Source of the DNA: Brienomyrus brachyistius
Taxonomy: Eukaryota; Chordata; Actinopteri; Osteoglossiformes; Mormyridae
NCBI RefSeq assembly: GCF_023856365.1
Contig: NC_064536.1
Location: 37,812,776 to 37,876,775, forward strand
DNA: 64,000 nucleotides
Direction: 5' to 3'
The notes below the pieces were generated by a model, which did no database searches, was not told the origin of the DNA, and saw only the letters and a list, made by a program, of their open reading frames with translations. Made by a program: the position numbers and the translations under genes. Each line of letters opens with the position of its first letter. Position 1 is the first letter of the stretch. Shown piece after piece: positions 31,291 to 40,471 of this stretch.

Positions 31291-31840
31291 AGAGCAATGG
31301 ATATTCAGCGAGTTAAAACTATCAACAATTTAAGCTATGCAGAGGCAGTGAAGAGGGTTCCAGGAAAGAACGGAACTTCCAGAGTTTACCAAAAATCAGC
31401 ATTTGGGATAGGTCAAAGAGAAGAAAGTGATACGACACTGACAATAGACAAGTTGATTCTGTTTATTGCATATATGATTAATTGCACTGATCAGGTTAAA
31501 CATAAAATGGAGAAAATTTTTATATTTGTGAGGAGAGCAGAGAAATTCTTGCCAATAAAAGACCTGTCTGGTGGACCTAGCAATGGGACAAACGGATTAT
31601 TTTACAGTGGAATGCAAGAAGTCTCATAGCAAATGGACAAGAGTTTAAAGGTTTTATTGACGGTCTTGGACAGAAACCAGATGTTATTTGTGTTCAGGAA
31701 ACCTGACTTAAGCCCACACTATATTTTGTTATTAAAGGCTATGATAGCATCCAGAGAGACTGAGAGGAGGGAAATGGAGGGGGTTGTATAACGTTTTTTA
31801 AGCAAGGAATGCAGTATAGGCTATTGCGGACAAGTATAGA
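31291..31840 (+). mobile_element. Truncated I/jockey-type LINE (ORF1 end and endonuclease start)
   Basis: An ORF from 31297 (MDIQRVKTINNLSYAEAVKR) looks like the C-terminal part of an ORF1 protein. Just after, in a different frame, 31600-31700 reads LQWNARSLIANGQEFKGFID and PDVICVQET, the first motifs of an APE endonuclease, then IKGYDSIQRD and GNGGGC. The expected Trp after VCVQET/VICVQET is a TGA, and further stops follow, so it is dead and 3'-truncated. Confidence 0.6.
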
Positions 31841-32449
31841 ATTTTCTGCATATTTAAGTGTTTGATGGACTACCGGACTGAGGGTTATTGTATATTGGTT
31901 GTTCTTTCTGAATATGTTTGAATGTATTATGTTTGGTGTCAATTAGTGTCATTTAGTAAATGTTTTAAAGTTAACTGCGTCATTGTTTATTGCGGAGAAG
32001 AAGATTGCACCAAACATAGTCTATGCTAGCTTAGCACAGGCTCTGACTGGATCGCAGCGAAAAAAGGGAGAGGACAAACGAAATCAGGGCCCCCCGGTTA
32101 GTGATAATACAGTGTACGACCCCATTGAGGGCCGACGGGGGCGCTACAGAGGGAACTGGTTTTTATTCAAGGAAAAATAAGCATATTAGCTAAAAAAGAA
32201 ATGCATTATGTGCTTTTGTTTGAGGGCTGGTGCTACAGTTATCAGAAGACTGTATTGGGCCACTGGCCTCAGTATAGGGAGGCCAGTATGCAGTCAGGCT
32301 GGAGATGCCGCTGCAGATGTGGGTCCAAGCACTGTAGCCCACAAACCCTTTTAATTTATTCTGCAGTTTGTTTTGGTAGAATTTCATTAGATGGATTTGC
32401 AGTTATATAGATTATTGTGTATAGTTGAGATATAATCAGGATGCACCCA
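31841..32449. other. Intergenic sequence
   Basis: No gene or named repeat is recognised between the truncated LINE and the next RT fragment. Confidence 0.4.
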
Positions 32450-32640
32450 CCAGAGGTCAAACCTCCAACAATCCCCCCAAGTGTGGTACCCCAGGGAACC
32501 CAATCACTTCATAGCCTTGGCATCCCATCTGATGAAGAGCATGGAGAGAATTGTTCTCAACCATCTTCGACACCTTGTGAGCAGTGAGATGGCCCCCCCT
32601 TAGTACACGTATAGGCTGGGTATTGGAGTGGAGGATGTGA
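32450..32640 (+). mobile_element. Rex1/L2-group reverse-transcriptase fragment
   Basis: Around 32505-32605 a plus-strand frame reads LASHLMKSMERIVLNHLRHL, matching LTSHLMKTLERLFLNLLRPQ of the LINE at 21.5 kb, then a degraded GVEDV segment at about 32622. It is the RT region between motifs 2 and A, and it leads straight into the 51-bp minisatellite. Confidence 0.6.
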
Positions 32641-33095
32641 TCCCTGTTATCGCTTTGGGCTACGCCTGGCTGTGCCCCACAGGAGGGAAGAGCCCTGTTA
32701 TCACTTTGGGCTACGCCTGGCTGTGCCCCACAGGAGGGCGGACCCCTGTTATCACTTTGGGCTACGCCTGGCTGTGCCCCACAGGAGGGCGGACCCCTGT
32801 TATCACTTTGGGCTACGCCTGGCTGTGCCCCACAGGAGGGCGGACCCCTGTTATCGCTTTGGGCTACGCCTGGCTGTGCCCCACTGGAGGGCGGACCCCT
32901 GTTATCGCTTTGGGCTACGCCTGGCTGTGCCCCACAGGAGGCAAGGACCCCTGTTATCGCTTTGGGCTACGCCTGGCTGTGCCCCACAGAAGGGAGGACC
33001 CTGGTTATCGCTTTGGGCTACGCCTGGCTGTGCCCCACACGAGGCCGGACCCCTGTTATCGCATCGGGCTACGCCGGGCTGTGCCCCACAGGTCC
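32637..33095. repeat. Minisatellite, 51-bp unit, nine copies
   Basis: ctacgcctgg recurs at 32660, 32711, 32762, 32813, 32864, 32915, 32966, 33017 and 33068, exactly 51 bp apart. The period is a multiple of three, so two plus-strand frames stay open and would encode a 17-residue repeat (one frame LGYAWLCPTGGRTPVIA). The array arose inside the LINE fragment. No evidence supports translation. Confidence 0.95.
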
Positions 33096-33232
33096 AGACC
33101 TGAACCTGGCTCCAGGGCAGGACCCGGTGTCTCTAATCCATGTGAGGTACATGGGATTTAATCTCTTCCAAGTCTGAATCATACTTAATCTGGCTGCTCA
33201 TCTAAGACCAGTTTGACTTGGGAAGCTTGAAC

Positions 33233-33540
33233 GGGGCAGTGGTGGCCTAATGGATAGGGAAGCACACTTGAAATTGAATGATTGCTCTTTCAAATCCCCA
33301 ACCAGCAAGGCTCCACTAAGGAACCCTGAGCAAGGTATGACCCCCCCAAGCACTGCTCCCTGCTATGTCGCTATGTTACAACTTCACATATGGGTTAAAT
33401 TCAGAGAGCACATTTCGTTGCTGTGCACTGTGTGCTGTCAACAGCCTAATTCTCAAAACTCCTCCACTGTTATAACATGGCAATTCATGGATTTCCATGT
33501 TACTTTTCAAAAAATGTCAAGTACTGTTTAGCTACCTGAT
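33233..33540 (+). mobile_element. tRNA-derived SINE (family B)
   Basis: The head reads gggcagtggtggcctaatgg followed by ataggg (A-box region) and ctctttcaaatccc (degenerate B box), then ctgagcaaggtatg and a short unrelated body. This differs from family A. The 3' limit is not clear. Confidence 0.55.
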
Positions 33541-34029
33541 ATGTACATATGTACCTATAACCGGAGGCCAAAGACAGTTCTCTCCCCCCCCCCCCCCCTT
33601 GAGATGTGTTTATTCATGTGATTTGTGACCACATTCTTTGGTTTATTTTGTATTCCTTTAAAGTGGTAAAACAAAAGAAAGGCAAATGAACATACTTCAT
33701 GTTTGGCTCCTGTTAGGATGTGCTACTCTCAGGAGCCAGAAGGGGGAGCTGAACCCCAGCCTGCTACATCCTCTTTCCCCTCTTCAAGCCACACCCATTG
33801 GCTGCTTCTCTACAAAGCGGAGGGATTGGCTTACATGTGGTCAGTACAAACCGGAAGTTCACTGCTGTATACATATGCGAGACTCACTGCACATGGCAGT
33901 TCAACAGTGACAGCTGAGCTCAGCATGGGGGGTCCGGAGGCCAAAGACGGACTCTGCCCTCCCTCTTTGAGACATTTTTATTTATGTGATTTCCAGGCTC
34001 ATTTTTAAGTGTCCTAAGGTGGTTTAGTG
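33541..34029. other. Intergenic sequence with a direct repeat pair
   Basis: ccggaggccaaagac occurs at about 33560 and 33936, each followed by a pyrimidine-rich stretch, ttgaga and a tttatt(c/t)atgtgattt word. The pair is about 375 bp apart and suggests a local duplication. No gene is recognised. Confidence 0.45.
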
Positions 34030-34170
34030 GGGTTGGATGCTGAAAGTCCCTCAGCACAGTGATGTCACCATGGGGCCCTGAGCAAGACCCTTAACACTAA
34101 CTGCAAGTGCACTTCGCTTTGGATTAAAGCGTCTATGTAATATAATAAATAAATAAGTAAATAAAGTAAA
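34030..34170 (+). repeat. SINE 3' tail
   Basis: The block contains ccctgagcaagacccttaac, gctttggattaaagcgtcta and then an ataaataaa tail, the standard 3' end of fish tRNA-SINEs. Confidence 0.6.
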
Positions 34171-34985
34171 TAACCGTTGGACCAGGAGAAAGCCTTCGAT
34201 TAGGTAGATCAGCCCTTCCTGTTTCAAGTGTTGGGTAAGTTTGGCTTTGGGCCTAATTACCTGTAGTAGATACACACCTTTTACAATGAAGTTGGGAGCC
34301 ATGATGGCTGCCTTAGTGACTTGGTGCCTCAGCTGAGTGGAGTGAGGTAGGGATGTCCACTCTCCCCCTTCCTCTACGTGCTCTATATAGAGTCACTGAC
34401 ATGCACCATTAGCGCCCACACCGGGTGGATGGTTTTCCTGTGCCAGGAAGTTGGGGGAAAATGACTAAACTGACCCAGTATGCAGACGACACTATGCTTT
34501 TCATCTGCTCAGGTCAGTCTCTTGGTCACGCCTTGAGCCTCGTTCATGTGTTCGGTAGGGCCTCCAGCGCAGCACACAACCTCAGTAAGTTGGTGACCAA
34601 GTATTTTGGCAGCTGAAAGGCAAGGAAGGAAGTCGCACGTGGTCTCACCCTCTGTGACAGATCTCTCAAAGTATTGGGGGTCAACTGCTTCTCAGATGGT
34701 GCTTCAGGAGAGAGGACTAACGATGTTTTTAACCTCGTCTGAAAGGGGCTGGTATGACTGTGTGTGTAGGGAAGTGGTGTATCTCAGAAAGAACAGTGGG
34801 GGAGGGACATTTCTAACTTCCCTCTCAATCTTGACTGTCTGTTCTTCTCACAGCTCTGCGTGTGCCTGCCAGCTCCCCTTGAGTTACCCCAACCTCAGCC
34901 CCAAGGCTGAGACCCTGCTGGCCCACTACAGCCATACTGTGAAGTGGAGTAAGTCCATCCTGTCAGAACAGAGGCCCTGACCAAG
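34171..34985 (+). mobile_element. Decayed Tx1/L1-type LINE reverse-transcriptase relic
   Basis: Pieces in several plus-strand frames: LDQEKAFD (motif A, about 34178), VLGKFGFGPN, GCPLSPFLYVLYIESLT (about 34350) and LTQYADDTMLFICSGQSLGH (catalytic Asp pair, about 34480), then FGRASSAAHNLSK. Order and spacing match an RT palm of the Tx1/L1 group. Stops and frameshifts separate the pieces. Confidence 0.65.
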
Positions 34986-35499
34986 CGGAGAATCTTTTAC
35001 AAGCCTTTGTTTGGTAGAGTAGGGGTCCTCAGGTAATAAACAGGACACATGGGCTAGAATCCAGCCCAAGGATTTGGATCACCGGCTGCAGGCCTTGAAC
35101 TGGCAGGGCCTCCATGGTAAGCAAGCACTGTGTTTTGGTTGATTAACCTGTAAACTTATTTAACAACAACAGTCTTGTGTATCTCATGCGTTTTACATTG
35201 TTTGTGATCAACTCTATTTTAGTCCCAAAGTCACTGATTTTATTCATTTTAGAGATTTGTGTGCCCCTGATTTAGCTTGACCCTTGTGTAGAGATATGAG
35301 GTCAGTGTGTTCCTCTTTTAAAGGTTTACATTTTTAATGTCTTGTATTTAAGGTGACATCTTAACTGTTTAATGGCTATAGTTATTTTAATTGAATGAAC
35401 ATTGGTTTTATGAATTTTTGATTATGGTAATTTTATGGATTATTGCATGGTTTTATTATTAACAAAGTATTTGCCGAAATGATGACATGTGGGATACCA
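34986..35499. other. Intergenic sequence
   Basis: No gene or recognisable repeat. Confidence 0.4.
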
Positions 35500-35780
35500 T
35501 TGTGACATCACACAGTAAGTGTGCCAGTTAAATTAACACTGCATGGTGTTTATATGGTTCCCACTGATCACTGTTACATTTAAACACTTTACAGAGTTTA
35601 CTGAGTGTTGTTCTATAGTGTTGAACTTTATTAGCTCTTAGAGTGTTCAATTGACATCATAGAGTGTTAAATCACTGTGACTCCACCTCTTCCCAGATTG
35701 CAAACCCATATTGGTGGCACACAGGTACAAAAGTGGGTGGCCCCTATCTGCGCCATTTTAATGTGCAGTCATTTGATCTC
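35500..35780 (+). repeat. Unclassified dispersed repeat C, plus-strand copy
   Basis: It shares with the reverse complement of 44940-45190 the ordered words gcatggtgtttatatggttc, ctgagtgttgtt, ttagctct, atcactgtgactccacc and ttcccaga(t/c)tgcaa. The two copies have opposite orientation and flank the BEL element at a distance of about 1 kb on each side. Confidence 0.6.
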
Positions 35781-36496
35781 ATTTGGGCAGTCTGCTACTG
35801 GGTTTGATTAACCGACCATCAGGAGAAAGACTCTGACAAATATGGCCTTTTCTCTTTTCATGTGAACTTTATGTCAAGTTAGCTTTGATTTTCCAGCACA
35901 TTTCATTTTTTCAGCACACTGTGTTCATGAAAGCTGAACACGTGCTTCTTCTTCCTAATTCTTACCTTATTTGTGCTTTATAGTTGGAATGTTAGACGAA
36001 GAACACTGAAAATGTTCATTAGTTTTTTTAAGCATGAATAAGTTAGCAGGGCTCAGAGAAGGTGAGAGCTCCCCTAGTGGCTACAGGAGTGTGTTTTCCC
36101 TAAAGCAGACATAATGAGTGGTGGCCTCATTCCTTTTAGACGACAACTTTGGGTGGAAGAACAAATCAAATCATTTTGCTCATTTAATATTCAGATCTTT
36201 ATTATTTTTAATTTTAGAAATCAAGGCTTATTATTTCAAGTATGGCATGCCGCAAATTAGTCTCACATTTTTCTGTTTGTCATTTTTTGGGTTCTTTGTG
36301 GTCTCTGAGTTGATTTATGCCAGGTGGTTTGTATCATCTAGTGATTATTTTGTGTGTGTGGTACTAAAGAAATTTTGATGGGCTTTTTAAATGGTTGATG
36401 TACTTCAGGTCTTTTCTGAAAATATCTAAGTATTGTAAGGGTTTTGTAGGGGAAAAGACAACGCTGTTGCGGAATCAGATGCAGAGTGACTTTAAT
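35781..36496. other. Intergenic sequence up to BEL insertion site
   Basis: No gene is recognised. The last 60 bases (gcagagtgactttaata) and the sequence after 43596 (agaaggctgatatatcc) appear to be one older repeat that the BEL element split. Confidence 0.4.
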
Positions 36497-36501
36497 ATAA
36501 A

Positions 36502-37038
36502 TGTTCTGCCCTCTGCGTCAAACGCCTTGCTTGACTCGGCAGTCAGATAACGTTTCCCAAAAGACAACAGACTCAGACGGTAATGTTTATCCTTTACTGT
36601 TGCTTATGGAATGACGTAAAACTGCAAAATATACAAATTACATAACGGTAAGTATACAAAAATAATGATATGTACACATACAAGCACGACTGGGACCTGC
36701 TTCCCTAAATCATAAAGGTAATACAATCATTTAAATAAAGAATAAAGTTATATATCCAACATGTAAATTAACATGGATATAACGTATATATATGTAGACA
36801 TAAGTAAAATAATAATTGTACAATGTATACATACCGAATGTGCCTTCAAATCAACTTAAATCAGGGAGCGATAACAGCCATGACCATGTGCTCTTTGGTA
36901 TTACTGCTAGACTCACATTTTTAACGTCATCAAACAAGGACACTAACGCTAAGTGTAGTACCAATCTTTGTCCAGAAGGTGGCACTAAACTGCAACTCTA
37001 TACAAGGTTAAATGTGACTATCTCAATAGAACAGCACA
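36502..37038 (-). repeat. BEL 3' LTR
   Basis: Minus strand TGTGCTGTTC to GGGCAGAACA, 537 bp, same length as the other LTR. The outer edge abuts the target duplication ataaa. Confidence 0.93.
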
Positions 37039-37081
37039 CTCCCCGTCTGGTATTCTAAAAATACCAAACTCTCTCTTCCTT

Positions 37082-40000
37082 TTAATTTTTAACATCCTGT
37101 TTAGGATCGTCATGGAGGAGTAGTATCATCTCATTAATTGGTCTGAGAAACAATTTGGGACCATCTTTCCCAATGATCCTCACTTGTACTTTCCTGACTC
37201 GTCCATCCTGACCAGGGTAAGTTTCCGTTATGATACCCAAGGGCCAGTCATTCCGTTTGGACTGAGAGTCTTTGAGCAGGACTATACATCCTTTGGAGAC
37301 GTTGGGTTGTTGATGTTGCCACTTCCGCCTGTACTGTAGTGTAGCGAGGTACTGTTTACGCCATCTGTCCCAAAACATACTTGCAAGGCTTTGAACCATA
37401 CGCCACTGTTGTTTGTATAGACCAGGCTTCTCAAAATTCCCAGGAGGAAGTAAGTCGGTACCAGACTTTTGGGTAAGTAATGTTGCTGGTGTTAAGATGA
37501 AAGGATCCGCCGGATCAGTCGACACAGGTATCAAAGGTCTGTTGTTTATAATGGCAGTGACTTCGGCCATAAAGGTGGAAAGTACCTCATGAGTGAGTTT
37601 GGAGGACGTCGTCTGAAGGAGCATAGAATCCAAGATCTTACGAGTGAGTCCAATCATCCTTTCCCACGCTCCACCCATATGCGATGAATGGGGAGGGTTG
37701 AATGTCCACACACACCCCTGATCTGACAGGAAACGTTCCACTGCCTTTTCATCCACATTAGAAGATATCTGTAGATCTTTACAAGCTCCAATGAAATTAG
37801 TTCCTCTATCTGAGCGAATCTGTTTCACTGGACCCCGGATTGCCAAGAACCTCCTTAAGGCATTAATAAAGCTAGAAGTACTCAGAGATTCAATCACCTC
37901 TATGTGAATGGCCCTGATACTTAGACACGTGAATAACACTGCCCATCTTTTATTTTCTGCTATGCCACCTCTTGTTTTTCGAGCAGACACTGACCAGGGC
38001 CCGAACACATCTATTCCCACATGTGTGAAAGGAGGCTCTGCACTGAGTCTGTCTTTGGGCAGATCTGCCATCTTTTGAGTTTCACTACCCCGCCTGAGTC
38101 TACGACATACAACACAGGAATGGATGAGACTGCTCACCCGTCTTTTACCTCCTATTATCCAATAGCCGGCAGATCTTATCGCACCCTCTGTAAGGTGACG
38201 ACCTTGGTGATGAGTTTGCTCATGAAAGTGTCGTATCAGGAGTAAGGCTACATGGCTCTTACCAGGTATGATGAGGGGCCTCTTTTCTCCAGAGCTTAAA
38301 TCGGCATTGAGCAGACGACCACCAATCCTTAAGAGACCACTTTCATCCACGAAAGGGTCTAGTTTCTGAAGCGTGCTAGTTTTTGGAAGCGATTTGTTCT
38401 GTTTCAGACACTGCAACTCTTCAGCGTACATTTCCCGTTGTATGGCTTTCACAACAACAACTTTGCTCTGATGTATTGTGTCAGTACTCAGGGGCAACTC
38501 ACAACAGTGCCAACCCTTGCACGTTGGAGTGCTGCTGTTCGGGTCCTGCTTGTAAGAGCATGCAATGTGAATCAACTTGCCTATAGCTCTGATCAAACGA
38601 CTCCAATCAGAAAATCGTTCAAAGCGTTTTGAGACAGTGGTGTTCAACACTGTTACATGTGTACGAATTTCTACATCCTGCTCAGGATCGACAAGTGCAT
38701 AGGGAGCTTTAGCGACAGTCTCTGTCTTTGGTCGATGCAAAAATGCAGGTCCACTGAACCAGATTGTGTTTTGCAACTTCATGGGTGCTATGGGCCGTGT
38801 TGCAATATCCGCAGGGTTATGCTCTGAACTTACATAATGCCACTGATCTGGAGTAGTGCTTCTCCGAATTCTCTGTATTCGGTTGCTCACATAGACATGA
38901 AATCTGCGTTCCTCATTGTAGATATAGCCAAGAACAACTCGACTATCTGTGTAGAAGTTTATCTTGTCAAACTTAACAGCAATCTCCTCAGTAATGGTTT
39001 CCATTATGTTCACAGCCAACACTGCCGCACATAATTCCAGTCGCGGTATAGTGAGCTCTGGTCGTGGAGCTAACCTTGCTTTGCCTGCGATGAACCCTAT
39101 ATGACAGTTACCATCTGAGTCAACTGTTTTTAGGTAAGCGACTGCTGCAATTATTTTCTCTGAAGCATCAGAAAACACAGAGAGCTCTGTGAATTTGGCA
39201 TCTGACAGTGATGTTGATCCATAACTTCTTGGCACTTGCACATGTTGCAAATCTTGCAGAGAGTTTTTCCATGACTCCCATAGCTCTTGATTGCTCACAG
39301 GCAAGGGTGAATCCCAGTCAGTAAAGTTTCCGGTCAATTCCCTCAATAGTACTTTGCCTTGAACTGTAACAGGAGCTACGAATCCTAACGGATCGTACAA
39401 GCTGTTTATCACCGAAAGCAGTCCACGTCTAGTACAAGGTTTCTTATCATTCTGAACTTGGAAGTTGAAACAATCCGTATCCAAATTCCAAAGTAGGCCA
39501 AGACTGCGCTGCGTGGGAAGTGAATTGACGCCTATATCCAGATCCTTTAATGCGTTGGCATAATCCTCAGACGGAAACGCTCTCATGACTTCCTTACTGT
39601 TTGAAGCCAACTTATGCAACTTCAAATTGGAATTGGCCAGCATGTCCTGTGTCCGTTTTAGCAAGCTGATGGCCATTTCTGGAGTGGCTAAGGATTTCAG
39701 TCCATCATCCATATAGAAGTCTTGCTCTACGAACTGTCTGACATCTTGTCCGAACTCCTTTTCTCCTGCTTGAGCTGCACGTCGAAGACAGTAAATGGCC
39801 ACTGCTGGAGATGGGCTGTTGCCAAATACATGTACCTTCATACGGTATTCGGTGGGTTCATTCTCTGGGTTATTGTCACGAAACCAAAGGAATCTGAGGT
39901 AGTCCCTATCTGCAGGTCGAACTTTGAAGCAGTAGAACATTTGTTTTATGTCTACCATGAAAGCGACTGGGTCTTTGCGGAATCGCATGAGAACTCCAAG

Positions 40001-40471
40001 GAGACTATTATTGAGGTCTGGACCTGACAAAAGAACCCCATTTAACGAGACGCCTTTATATTGAGCACTTGAGTCAAAGACTACTCGAATCTGGGATGGC
40101 TTTCTGGGATGGTAAACTCCAAAAGAAGGCAAATACCAACACTGTTCTTTAGGACTGACCGGAGCAGCTGTCTCTGCATGATCATTTTGGAATAGACTTT
40201 CCATAAAAGCTACAAAGTCCTTTTCCATTTCTGGCTTCTTTCTGAAAGAACGCTTAAGCGCATTAAGACGTTCCACAGCTTGTGGACCGTTGTTTGGTAG
40301 ATATTGTCTTGGCTGCTTGAATGGGAGTGGGGCGACCCATGAATTTTCATCATCTTGGTAGACTTCACTGTCCATAATCTGGAGAAATAGTTTGTCCTCG
40401 ATAGATAGAGCTACTTTCTCATCATCTTTTGTTCTCTGAAATACATCCCATTCCTTTAGACCTTGAATGCT
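37082..40471 (-). CDS. pol: BEL/Pao pol: reverse transcriptase, RNase H, integrase
   Basis: From the first ATG at 40375 there are 1097 codons; the frame is open up to the TAG at 40474-40472, 32 codons further upstream. Domains (residues from that ATG): RT about 90-260, with VAFMVDIKQMFY and the catalytic FYMDDGL near 222; RNase H about 395-530, with VFSDAS near 402 and FYTDSRVVLGYI near 475; integrase HHCC zinc finger about 695-750 (HFHEQTHHQGRH, CVVCRRLRR); DDE core with HVGIDVFGPW near 788, IRSDRGTNFIGA near 853 and GGAWERMIGL near 895; C-terminal PFWD-like DUF5641 part (WPLGIITETYPGQDG). The pol enzymes reverse-transcribe and integrate the element. No internal stop is present. Confidence 0.93.
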   Translation of the reverse strand, partial: SIQGLKEWDVFQRTKDDEKVALSIEDKLFLQIMDSEVYQDDENSWVAPLPFKQPRQYLPNNGPQAVERLNALKRSFRKKPEMEKDFVAFMESLFQNDHAETAAPVSPKEQCWYLPSFGVYHPRKPSQIRVVFDSSAQYKGVSLNGVLLSGPDLNNSLLGVLMRFRKDPVAFMVDIKQMFYCFKVRPADRDYLRFLWFRDNNPENEPTEYRMKVHVFGNSPSPAVAIYCLRRAAQAGEKEFGQDVRQFVEQDFYMDDGLKSLATPEMAISLLKRTQDMLANSNLKLHKLASNSKEVMRAFPSEDYANALKDLDIGVNSLPTQRSLGLLWNLDTDCFNFQVQNDKKPCTRRGLLSVINSLYDPLGFVAPVTVQGKVLLRELTGNFTDWDSPLPVSNQELWESWKNSLQDLQHVQVPRSYGSTSLSDAKFTELSVFSDASEKIIAAVAYLKTVDSDGNCHIGFIAGKARLAPRPELTIPRLELCAAVLAVNIMETITEEIAVKFDKINFYTDSRVVLGYIYNEERRFHVYVSNRIQRIRRSTTPDQWHYVSSEHNPADIATRPIAPMKLQNTIWFSGPAFLHRPKTETVAKAPYALVDPEQDVEIRTHVTVLNTTVSKRFERFSDWSRLIRAIGKLIHIACSYKQDPNSSTPTCKGWHCCELPLSTDTIHQSKVVVVKAIQREMYAEELQCLKQNKSLPKTSTLQKLDPFVDESGLLRIGGRLLNADLSSGEKRPLIIPGKSHVALLLIRHFHEQTHHQGRHLTEGAIRSAGYWIIGGKRRVSSLIHSCVVCRRLRRGSETQKMADLPKDRLSAEPPFTHVGIDVFGPWSVSARKTRGGIAENKRWAVLFTCLSIRAIHIEVIESLSTSSFINALRRFLAIRGPVKQIRSDRGTNFIGACKDLQISSNVDEKAVERFLSDQGCVWTFNPPHSSHMGGAWERMIGLTRKILDSMLLQTTSSKLTHEVLSTFMAEVTAIINNRPLIPVSTDPADPFILTPATLLTQKSGTDLLPPGNFEKPGLYKQQWRMVQSLASMFWDRWRKQYLATLQYRRKWQHQQPNVSKGCIVLLKDSQSKRNDWPLGIITETYPGQDGRVRKVQVRIIGKDGPKLFLRPINEMILLLHDDPKQDVKN

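Noticed and set aside
32628..33161. 177-codon ORF with 17-residue repeats
   Set aside because: The period is a 51-bp minisatellite inside a dead LINE; no signal, start context or conservation can be shown.
36816..37058. 80-codon plus-strand ORF repeated at 43368-43622
   Set aside because: It appears twice only because it lies in both BEL LTRs, antisense to the element.
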